The notes under the pieces were generated by a model. That model was not told the origin of the DNA, ran no database searches, and worked only from the letters and a program-made list of their open reading frames with translations. DNA of 64,000 nt, taken from contig JBNKDE010000004.1 of NCBI GenBank assembly GCA_050288105.1, forward strand, positions 1-64,000, written 5' to 3'. The DNA is from JACNJF01 sp050288105 (lineage in GTDB: Bacteria > Pseudomonadota > Gammaproteobacteria > GCA-001735895). Positions 27,326 to 34,395 of the stretch are shown here, in pieces (position 1 is the stretch's first letter; each line of letters begins with the position of its first letter). Both the position numbers and the translations under genes were made by a program.

Positions 27326-27850
27326 ATGACTCCTGCACACAAGATGCCTAATTATCGCGCATTCCTGCTATTACTTTGGCTGTGCCTGTCTAGCTATGCG
27401 AGTTACGCGGACTCGCATTTAACGGCGGTCATCAGGCAACCTGTAGACCCTGACTTTAAATTGCCGGACCTGCAAGGTCGTCATTTCAGTCTGCAGGACT
27501 ACCGTGGCAAACCTGTCATTGTTAATTTCTGGGCAACCTGGTGCCCACCCTGCCGAGCTGAATTACCTTCAATGAATCGAGCCTGGAAAAAAATCAGTGG
27601 TGAAATCGCGATGATTGCGATTAACGTTGGCGAAGATGAAGAAACCATAAAGCGTTTTTTGCAGGATTACCCCATCGACTTTCAACTGCTCCTGGATAAA
27701 AATGCCAGCAGCATTCAGCAATGGCCAGTGCGAGGCTTACCCACATCATTTGTCATCAGCCCACAGGGAAATATCCACTATCAGGCCATTGGAGAACGTG
27801 AATGGGATAGTGAACAATTACTGCAAAAAGTGAAATACCTTATAAAATAA
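27326..27850 (+). CDS. TlpA/ResA-like periplasmic thioredoxin
   Basis: 174 residues with a signal peptide (hydrophobic stretch at 12-25, cleavage near the ADS) and a thioredoxin fold carrying WCPPC (Cys 73 and 76) within the family hallmark VNFWATWCPPCRAELP. Such proteins reduce or oxidise disulfides in the periplasm, for example in cytochrome c maturation. The frame reaches a GTG at 27317, but ATG 27326 gives a more usual start. It lies 10 bp after the CBS gene and may be read through from it. The partner protein is not evident here. Confidence 0.9.
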   Translation: MTPAHKMPNYRAFLLLLWLCLSSYASYADSHLTAVIRQPVDPDFKLPDLQGRHFSLQDYRGKPVIVNFWATWCPPCRAELPSMNRAWKKISGEIAMIAINVGEDEETIKRFLQDYPIDFQLLLDKNASSIQQWPVRGLPTSFVISPQGNIHYQAIGEREWDSEQLLQKVKYLIK

Positions 27851-27858
27851 ATAAGGTA
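27836..27858 (+). terminator. Weak hairpin across the thioredoxin stop codon
   Basis: TACCTTAT (27836-27843) and ATAAGGTA (27851-27858) form a perfect 8-bp inverted repeat with a 7-base loop that contains the TAA stop. It is AT-rich and has no U-tract, so any terminator role is doubtful. Confidence 0.25.
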
Positions 27859-27930
27859 CGGCAGTCATCTTCATGGCCTTAACATGGGGGTGTACAATTA
27901 TAAATAGTGAATTTATGGAAGGGCCACGAC

Positions 27931-29040
27931 ATGAAATGGTTTTCAGGTAACAGTGAAAGTTTACAGAAACGGATTGAGGAATTAGAGCATCAACTCAGCA
28001 TCAAGGATGAAGAGATCCAGTTATTGCAGCGAAAAGTCGACGCTGCGGGACCTGGTTTTAAAGACCTGCTGCAACAATACGCCCACTTAACCGCCGAAAT
28101 CATTCATTTCGCAGACCTGGGTACCTCGCTCAATATGATTCGCAATAAATCAGCCGAATCGGCCGAATCACTGATAGACGAACAGCGTAAGCTACGCGAA
28201 ACCTCTGGCCTGTTTCAGCAAAGCACAGAGATCCTGTCACAGATATCATCCGGCATAGGCTCCCTCAACGACACCACCAGTAACAGCATGAGCTCGGTTA
28301 ACCAGCTGGAAGGCGCGACCAGGAATATCGAGCAATTCACTCAAATCATTGCGGACATATCCAACCAGACCAACCTGCTGGCTTTAAATGCGGCGATTGA
28401 AGCGGCGCGCGCTGGAGAAAAGGGGCGCGGATTTGCCGTTGTTGCGGATGAAGTCAGGGTACTCGCATCCAAAACCGCTGAAGCCACTAATCAGATTAAG
28501 GAACTGGTCCACACGATCAATGAGCTATCCGGCATCACCCAGTCCAGTTTCACCAAAATAGTTGAATCGACTGAAGAGATGAACACCTCGGTTCAGGCAG
28601 TGGGTAATGTCATTGATGAAGTCGTGGGTCTGTCCAACAGCATGACTCGAGTCATCTTTACTTCATCCACCAATGCATTTATCGAAACCGTAAAACTGGA
28701 TCACATCATGTATAAGATCGACGTGTACCAGTATATTTTCGGCATGAGTGAAAAAAAGATGAACAGCTTTGCCGACCACCACCATTGCCGCCTGGGTAAA
28801 TGGTACTACGAAGGTAAAGGACTGGAGCTTTCATCGGCTGAAAACTACCGAAGACTGGAACAACCGCATATGAATGTGCACCAGAGTGGTATCAAGGCCA
28901 TGCAGGCAAAAAATGAAAAACGCCATGAGGACTGCATCTTTGCGCTATATGAAATGGAAATTGCCAGCCAGCAAGTTATCGATCTAATGGATCTGCTGGC
29001 TCTTGATAGCCATCGTATTCATGACGATCAAATGGAATAG
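27931..29040 (+). CDS. Soluble methyl-accepting chemoreceptor with C-terminal CZB domain
   Basis: 369 residues with no membrane segment. A coiled coil (about 8-50) precedes the signalling domain, whose hairpin tip is ISNQTNLLALNAAIEAARAGEKGRGFAVVADEVR (residues about 140-175). The C-terminal 120 residues show the CZB pattern: LDHIMYKIDVY, then HHHCRLGKWYYEG and PHMNVH, supplying the His and Cys zinc ligands. CZB receptors respond to zinc state or hypochlorous acid in studied species. ATG 27931 is chosen because GGAAGGG lies 7 bases before it; the longer frame from GTG 27907 lacks this. No other chemotaxis genes are adjacent. Confidence 0.92.
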   Translation: MKWFSGNSESLQKRIEELEHQLSIKDEEIQLLQRKVDAAGPGFKDLLQQYAHLTAEIIHFADLGTSLNMIRNKSAESAESLIDEQRKLRETSGLFQQSTEILSQISSGIGSLNDTTSNSMSSVNQLEGATRNIEQFTQIIADISNQTNLLALNAAIEAARAGEKGRGFAVVADEVRVLASKTAEATNQIKELVHTINELSGITQSSFTKIVESTEEMNTSVQAVGNVIDEVVGLSNSMTRVIFTSSTNAFIETVKLDHIMYKIDVYQYIFGMSEKKMNSFADHHHCRLGKWYYEGKGLELSSAENYRRLEQPHMNVHQSGIKAMQAKNEKRHEDCIFALYEMEIASQQVIDLMDLLALDSHRIHDDQME

Positions 29041-29319
29041 CTAGCGCTGATCTATATGCTGCATAGGCGGGTTAAAACCGTAACCTGTGTATCGAGGAGG
29101 CACGGGGTAGGCATATCCAGCGAAATAGGGAACCGGTGACATCTGGGCCGGATAGACTGGCATCAAGACACGGTGGCGATGTGTTTGTCCACTGATCCGA
29201 TTAAACCAGCCTGGTGGTCCACCCAGAGGACAAAACCCAAATTCCGGAAAACGCGCCAGCGCCTCGACCGAAAACAACATCGTCAGTATTAGCAGGCTAT
29301 GAGTAACTTTTATTTTCAT
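29041..29319 (-). CDS. Small secreted Pro/Gly/Tyr-rich protein
   Basis: About 92 residues from ATG 29319 (a second ATG at 29334 is possible). A signal peptide (MKIKVTHSLLILTMLFSVEALA) leads into a mature part rich in Pro, Gly, Tyr and Phe, with one Cys in FCPLGGPPGW and runs such as YFAGYAYPVPPRYTGYGF. The composition recalls envelope structural proteins and, loosely, sulfur-globule proteins of sulfur oxidisers, but I see no repeat that would prove kinship. It is convergent with the chemoreceptor gene, with directly abutting stops. Confidence 0.6.
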   Translation of the reverse strand: MKIKVTHSLLILTMLFSVEALARFPEFGFCPLGGPPGWFNRISGQTHRHRVLMPVYPAQMSPVPYFAGYAYPVPPRYTGYGFNPPMQHIDQR

Positions 29320-29442
29320 CAGGATCAGGTACATTACTAGAACTTGGGGGAATCTGTATCATACCTCAGGTAGACAGGAAATAGTGCGCGAACTCAAATC
29401 TTTCCCGCATTGTCTGTTAATAATATTCCTCAGGACCCTATC

Positions 29443-29823
29443 ATGACTGATCGATTCAATTACGAAAAACTGGACAAAATTGTTGCCGATGCTCATGCCA
29501 ACCGCGACAAACGCTCGCTGGGCTACCGGGAACAGGCGCTCAAGCTTTACCCCTGGATTTGTGGGCGTTGCGCACGTGAGTTTGATCGCAGCAACCTGCA
29601 GGAGCTAACCGTACATCACCGGGATCATAATCATGACAACAACCCGCCTGACGGCAGCAACTGGGAACTACTGTGCCTGTATTGTCACGACAATGAGCAT
29701 TCACGCTACGAAGACTATGTCAAAGGGGGACAGTATGGTCATGGCAAGCAACAGGTTGAAGAAGTAAAACACAATCCTTTTGCAGATTTAAAAAAACTGA
29801 TGGGACAGGATGATGAGTCTTAA
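29443..29823 (+). CDS. yajD: YajD-type HNH nuclease
   Basis: 126 residues with an HNH fold. Zinc-ribbon cysteines occur in WICGRCAREF and LLCLYCHDNEHS, and the catalytic region is ELTVHHRDHNHDNNP. This matches E. coli YajD, a small HNH protein of uncertain role. ATG 29443 has AGGA seven bases upstream and is preferred over the frame start at 29410. Its end overlaps the start of the DUF1499 gene by 14 bp. Confidence 0.9.
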   Translation: MTDRFNYEKLDKIVADAHANRDKRSLGYREQALKLYPWICGRCAREFDRSNLQELTVHHRDHNHDNNPPDGSNWELLCLYCHDNEHSRYEDYVKGGQYGHGKQQVEEVKHNPFADLKKLMGQDDES

Positions 29824-30262
29824 ATTTATTATTCTACTGATTCCGCTCGTTATCATTCTGTACTTTGCCGGTTTATCTTTTAGCACCAGGCACAGCCCCA
29901 TCAAAGCGGAATCCAGGCGTACACTGAACGACTGCCCCGATACCCCAAACTGTGTCTTCAGCCAGGCCAGCAAACCCGAACAGAAAATCACTCCTTTTGA
30001 TCTATCGCCAGAAAATCCGCAGAGTGACTGGAATAAGTTAACCTCCATCATTAAACAACAGGGTGGCAACATCATGTTCAATGATGGCACTTATTGCCAC
30101 GCAGTTTTTACATCAACGATTTTTCGTTTTAAAGATGACCTCGAATTGCTCAAGGACGATAATCAGGTGCAAATTCGCTCAGCATCACGCGCAGGAAAAT
30201 CTGACCTGGGCGTTAATCGCAAAAGAGTTGAAGCGATCAGAGCCGCGTACACAGAAAAATGA
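29810..30262 (+). CDS. DUF1499 family membrane-anchored protein
   Basis: 150 residues: one N-terminal membrane segment (about 4-22), then a periplasmic or outward domain with the DUF1499 hallmark CPDTPNCVFSQ near residues 42-52. The function of the family is unknown. Two ATG codons in tandem (29810 and 29813) can serve as start. It overlaps yajD upstream and the lipoprotein gene downstream by 4 bp, so the three form one operon. Confidence 0.85.
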   Translation: MMSLKFIILLIPLVIILYFAGLSFSTRHSPIKAESRRTLNDCPDTPNCVFSQASKPEQKITPFDLSPENPQSDWNKLTSIIKQQGGNIMFNDGTYCHAVFTSTIFRFKDDLELLKDDNQVQIRSASRAGKSDLGVNRKRVEAIRAAYTEK

Positions 30263-30747
30263 AAAGACTGAATCAAAACCGCTTTCCCAGTACAGGATTT
30301 CTGCTATTGCTGTTATCACTGATGATCACAGCCTGCAGCAAAGAGCCGGGCTCAGCAGAAGATGAGATAAGACAGTTTATCGATGCAGGCATACAAGCTG
30401 CAGAGAATCGCAACAGCGGCGATCTCGCCGATATGATTCGGGAGAATTATAGCGACCGGCAGGGACATAATAAAAAACAGTTAACCAGTTTAATACGTAT
30501 TTATTTCCTGAGAAATAAAAGCATCTATCTGTTCAGCAAGATTAAGAATATACAGATTAGCGGTAATCAAAATGCAAGAGTTGAGCTGTACATCGCGATG
30601 GCAGGCAAACAGATTTCTGACATTACGTTACTGAGCAATTACCGCGCGAGTATTTATTATTTTGAATTACAACTGATAAAACCAGGTGATGAATGGCTGC
30701 TGGAACAGGCCAGCTGGAAAAGAGCTACAGCCTCGGATATGCAATAA
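30259..30747 (+). CDS. Putative lipoprotein of unknown function
   Basis: 162 residues starting at an ATGA overlap with the DUF1499 stop. The N-terminus has a lipoprotein signal with lipobox LMITAC-S, predicting lipidation at Cys 26. The remainder looks like an NTF2-like or SnoaL-like small alpha-beta domain (helix DEIRQFIDAGIQAAENRN, then strands to WLLEQASWKR), which is a guess from pattern. Convergent with moaC, one base between stops. Confidence 0.78.
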   Translation: MKRLNQNRFPSTGFLLLLLSLMITACSKEPGSAEDEIRQFIDAGIQAAENRNSGDLADMIRENYSDRQGHNKKQLTSLIRIYFLRNKSIYLFSKIKNIQISGNQNARVELYIAMAGKQISDITLLSNYRASIYYFELQLIKPGDEWLLEQASWKRATASDMQ

Positions 30748-30748
30748 G

Positions 30749-31234
30749 CTAACTTGATTCGCGCTGCCAGTTACCAGACTTACCACCCGATTTATGTAAC
30801 AGGCGCACATCACCGATTAGCATTCCTCTGTCCACTGCCTTGCACATATCGTAGATCGTTAATAGAGCAACCTGTACTCCGGTCAGGGCTTCCATTTCCA
30901 CACCTGTCTGTCCATTGGTTTGCGCGGTGACTTTACAGTTAACACGTTGCTGATCTTCATCAATCTTAAAATCCACACTGACATGCGTGAGCGCCAAAGG
31001 GTGACAGAGTGGGATCAGATCTGAGGTGCGTTTGGTCGCCATAATACCTGCCACTCGGGCGATACCGAGCACATCCCCTTTTTTATGATTACCCTGCTGA
31101 ATTAATTCCAACGTTGAAGCCTGCATCTGGATATAACCCGCAGCCACTGCTTTTCTTTGTGTTATCGACTTTTCACCCACATCAACCATGTGAGCCTTTC
31201 CGGAGCTGTCAAAATGTGTCAGATTAGATGTCAT
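30749..31234 (-). CDS. moaC: Cyclic pyranopterin monophosphate synthase
   Basis: 161 residues, normal for MoaC, which acts with MoaA in the first step of molybdenum-cofactor synthesis. Conserved stretches MVDVGEKSITQRKAVA, LIPLCHPLALTHV, and EMEALTGVQVALLTIYDMCKAVDR are all present. It stands alone; no other moa gene is in view. ATG 31234. The 208 bp upstream, up to the degP stop, contain nothing I can name. Confidence 0.96.
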   Translation of the reverse strand: MTSNLTHFDSSGKAHMVDVGEKSITQRKAVAAGYIQMQASTLELIQQGNHKKGDVLGIARVAGIMATKRTSDLIPLCHPLALTHVSVDFKIDEDQQRVNCKVTAQTNGQTGVEMEALTGVQVALLTIYDMCKAVDRGMLIGDVRLLHKSGGKSGNWQRESS

Positions 31235-31442
31235 TGTATTCTTTAATCCTCAGCTTGCAGAGTTCAAACTTTTATACTGATTGAAGTAAACCAGATATTT
31301 TTAAGATGAAACTACATTCAGTAACGCCATTTTTCTTGAGCGCGAAAACTGTGTAGCCTTTATCAGTATTCTTTCAAACTGGTAGGGGTCGATTCCGTGG
31401 CCTCAATATATTTCACAAATGTTGCAGCCCGAGCCTTGAGTT

Positions 31443-32807
31443 TTATTTAACCAGTAAGTACATAGCCTGATCACCACGCTTGATGTTTAATAGCAAACTA
31501 CGACTGATCCTTGCCGCAGCATAGGCGTCTTCAAAGGTCTTCACGAGCTTTTTGTTGATAGAGAATATAATATCGTCTTTTCGTAACCCTGTATTCCATG
31601 CCGCACTGCCGGGCTCGACTTCCTGGATCTGCAGGTATTCCACCAGACCCACACGGATATCAGTTTCCTTAATCTCGGCAATTTTTGCCCCTGCAAGGCG
31701 ATAGCTGAATTCCTTACCATCCAGCGCGACCACTTCCATCTGCTGGATTACTGCCTGTATTAAACCCAGTTTGCCATTGCGGATTATTTCCAGATCTACT
31801 GTCTGTCCAATACGCATCAGCCCCACTAGATTATACATATCGATGGATGAGCGCACCTTACGTCCATTGGCTTTGATGATAACATCACCAATCATCAATC
31901 CTGCTTTCTGTGCTGGGGAGCCCTGCTCAATCTTGGTGACCACGGCACCTTGCGTCGTCTCCACGTTAAACACCTGAGCCAGTTCAGGCGTCAGATCCTG
32001 TGCCTGCACACCAAGGCGTCCACGCCTAACCTTACCTGACTCAACCAGCTGCTGCATGACATCCTTGGCCATATTAATTGGAATAGCAAACCCGATACCG
32101 ATGTTACCGCCGCCACCATTCGCGCCACCCAGTATGGCAGTATTGATACCCACCAGCTCACCGCGCAGATTAACCAGTGCACCTCCGGAATTTCCCGGAT
32201 TAATAGAAGCATCAGTCTGGATAAAATCCTCGAAAGACTCTATACCCAGGCCAGACCGGCCGAGGGCAGAAACTATACCTGAAGTAACTGTCTGCCCGAG
32301 ACCAAATGGATTACCGATCGCCACCACAAAATCACCGACGCGTAATTTGCTGGAATCGGCAAAGGCAAGACTGCTCAGATTATTTGCCTGTATTTTGATG
32401 ACCGCAATATCGGTTTCTGGATCACGCCCCAGCACTTCCGCCTGCAACACGCGACCATCGCGCAGGGTGACAGTAATCTCAATGGCATCTTCGATTACAT
32501 GATTATTGGTCAGGATGTAACCATTGCTCGCATCGACGATAACACCCGAGCCCAGACTTGAGGTTTCCTGCTCGCGCTGCACTTCCGGCAGGTTAAAAAA
32601 ACGGTCAAATAAAGGGTCATTGAACAGCGAAGTAGTGACCCGGGTTTTACCACGCGTAGAGATATTAACCACGGCAGGTGTCGCCTGCTCCAGCATAGGG
32701 GCCAGAGTAGGCAACTCCTGACCATTAACGGATGCGGGCAGTGCTGCCCAGACGGAAGGCAGCACCAGCATTAAACATAAAATCAATAGCGATTTTATTC
32801 TATGCAT
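31443..32807 (-). CDS. DegP/DegQ-family periplasmic serine protease
   Basis: 454 residues: a signal peptide (about 1-22), trypsin-like protease domain and two PDZ domains (about 255-350 and 360-450). The catalytic triad is H103 (NNHVIED), D133 (ETDIAV) and S207 (GNSGGA). The family degrades or chaperones misfolded periplasmic proteins. It is the last gene of an hsp20-cbpA-degP operon; its ATG overlaps the preceding TGA by one base, so translation is coupled. Assignment among DegP, DegQ and MucD is not possible by eye; the loop after the signal peptide is short, as in DegQ/MucD types. Confidence 0.95.
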   Translation of the reverse strand: MHRIKSLLILCLMLVLPSVWAALPASVNGQELPTLAPMLEQATPAVVNISTRGKTRVTTSLFNDPLFDRFFNLPEVQREQETSSLGSGVIVDASNGYILTNNHVIEDAIEITVTLRDGRVLQAEVLGRDPETDIAVIKIQANNLSSLAFADSSKLRVGDFVVAIGNPFGLGQTVTSGIVSALGRSGLGIESFEDFIQTDASINPGNSGGALVNLRGELVGINTAILGGANGGGGNIGIGFAIPINMAKDVMQQLVESGKVRRGRLGVQAQDLTPELAQVFNVETTQGAVVTKIEQGSPAQKAGLMIGDVIIKANGRKVRSSIDMYNLVGLMRIGQTVDLEIIRNGKLGLIQAVIQQMEVVALDGKEFSYRLAGAKIAEIKETDIRVGLVEYLQIQEVEPGSAAWNTGLRKDDIIFSINKKLVKTFEDAYAAARISRSLLLNIKRGDQAMYLLVK

Positions 32808-33760
32808 CAAAACGTCCTTGGATTAAAACTGAATTGCTCAGACATCGATTGATAAAATTCACGCGCAGCCTCGTCGTTTGCTGTGGGTGTGAAAATCTGT
32901 ATTTCGACCATCAGATCACCGTCAGGTTTACCAGGTAAGCCACGTCCTTTCAGGCGCATTTTCTGCCCTGACTGTACCCCGGGAGCAATCTTCAATTCAA
33001 CCTGCCCGGACAGCGTCGGCACCTTAATCTTACCACCCAGTGCTGCTTCCCAGGGGGTGACCGGGCATTTCAGGATCAGGTCACGACCTTCCAGGCGAAA
33101 CAGTCGATGCGGCAGGATATTCATTTCCAGTAATAAATCACCAGCCTCCCCGCCACTGCCAGAAGCATGTCCCTGTTTGGACAGGCGGATTTTCTGTCCG
33201 CTCACCACACCGCGTGGAATGTTAATTTTCAGCTTTTTCAGGGTGGGTGTTGCTATCCCTCCAGAATGCGACTCAGTACGCGACAACTGAATCGTTTTCT
33301 CACCACCATTGAAGGCTTCTTCCAGCGTGATATCAAGCTTCAGGGTCTGGTCTTCGCCTTTTTGTGCGCGCTGATGTCGGCCACCAAAGGGGGATTCATG
33401 TCGAGCTCCCCCAAATCCGGCACCACCGCGTTGCTGCGAGAAAATCGATTCAAAAAAATCGCTAAAATCTCCGCCGCCAAATCCACTCGAGCGGCTACCA
33501 CCAAAACCACCAAAGCCTGCGCTGTTGAATTCGTGACCATGTTTCCAGTCACTACCAAACTGATCGTAAGCCTTGCGCTTTTCCGGGTCCTTGAGTACCT
33601 CGTAAGCTTCATTCACCTGCTTGAAGTTATCTTCCGCACTGGCGTCCTTGTTGACATCAGGATGAAACTTACGTGCCTGTTTACGGTAAGCCTTTTTAAT
33701 CGTCGCGGCATCCGCATTACGCTCAACACCTAAAATTTTGTAATAATCCTGATATTTCAT
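32807..33760 (-). CDS. cbpA: DnaJ-class co-chaperone CbpA
   Basis: 317 residues: J domain (1-70) with HPD at 33-35, a Gly/Phe-rich linker (about 78-130), then the C-terminal substrate-binding domains without the DnaJ zinc-finger cysteines, which identifies the CbpA type. The frame extends to 33805, but MKYQDYYKILGV at 33760 is the standard opening. It stimulates the DnaK ATPase. Located between hsp20 and degP on one strand, matching a heat-shock operon. Confidence 0.95.
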   Translation of the reverse strand: MKYQDYYKILGVERNADAATIKKAYRKQARKFHPDVNKDASAEDNFKQVNEAYEVLKDPEKRKAYDQFGSDWKHGHEFNSAGFGGFGGSRSSGFGGGDFSDFFESIFSQQRGGAGFGGARHESPFGGRHQRAQKGEDQTLKLDITLEEAFNGGEKTIQLSRTESHSGGIATPTLKKLKINIPRGVVSGQKIRLSKQGHASGSGGEAGDLLLEMNILPHRLFRLEGRDLILKCPVTPWEAALGGKIKVPTLSGQVELKIAPGVQSGQKMRLKGRGLPGKPDGDLMVEIQIFTPTANDEAAREFYQSMSEQFSFNPRTF

Positions 33761-33811
33761 TCTGTTTGTATAACTCACACACAGTCGCTCCGCCAGGAGC
33801 GACATTAAGGG

Positions 33812-34225
33812 TTAATGACTGATCTCAATTTTACGCTGAGTTTCAACGGGCTGTACACGTCGAATAGTCAGGTTTAGCACACCATTCTTGCTTTCTGCCA
33901 CAATTGATTCGACATCAGCATCGTCGGGCAAGGTAAACTGGCGTTGGTAACTGCCAGATTTACGCTCGCTGCGAGTTACAGCTGCACCCTCTTTTACGTC
34001 AGCAGCAGGCTTATCAGCCTTGATACTGAGTACCTTTTTCTCTTCGGTAATCTCAATGGCTTCAGGGTCTATACCTGGCATATCCAGCAACAGGCGATAC
34101 TCATCCCTGCTTTCAATAATATCCACTGCGGGACGCCAGCTTGAGCTATTTTCGGTTGCTACTGAACGTGAACGTCTGGCCGGTACGAAAGCACGGAACG
34201 GGTCATAATATACGGTTTGTAACAT
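33812..34225 (-). CDS. Small heat-shock protein, Hsp20 family
   Basis: 137 residues with an alpha-crystallin domain (about 30-125). The central DMPGIDPEAIEITEE stretch and the late GVLNLTIRR signature (G-x-L motif) are clear. It is an ATP-independent holdase for unfolded proteins. ATG 34225 is preferred over 34231 because GGAG lies 7 bases before it and only one or two bases before the other. First gene of the operon, with a sigma-32-like promoter about 120 bp upstream. Confidence 0.95.
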   Translation of the reverse strand: MLQTVYYDPFRAFVPARRSRSVATENSSSWRPAVDIIESRDEYRLLLDMPGIDPEAIEITEEKKVLSIKADKPAADVKEGAAVTRSERKSGSYQRQFTLPDDADVESIVAESKNGVLNLTIRRVQPVETQRKIEISH

Positions 34226-34347
34226 GGTCATTCTCCAAAATAAATTGTCATAAATTAGCCAGATCTGACACGCAAAACCGGCCGTGATAATTTATCCCGC
34301 CGAATTTACATCCTTAAATTAAACGGGAAGAGAAGCTTCTGTTCACT

Positions 34348-34375
34348 ATGTAGGGTTATTGGAAATCTTTTCAAG
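34348..34375 (-). promoter_or_regulatory. Sigma-32-like heat-shock promoter for hsp20-cbpA-degP
   Basis: On the minus strand CTTGAAA (34375-34369) is followed after 13 bp by CCCTACAT (34355-34348). The E. coli sigma-32 consensus is CTTGAAA, 11-16 bp, CCCCATNT, so the -35 is exact and the -10 nearly so. Transcription would begin near 34340, leaving an AT-rich leader of about 115 bases in front of hsp20. Confidence 0.6.
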
Positions 34376-34395
34376 TGGGCAGCTATCCTTTGTTG

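Noticed and set aside
31380..31400. A tRNA-like T-arm (GGGTCGATTCC)
   Set aside because: No acceptor stem, anticodon arm or CCA context surrounds it; isolated similarity only.
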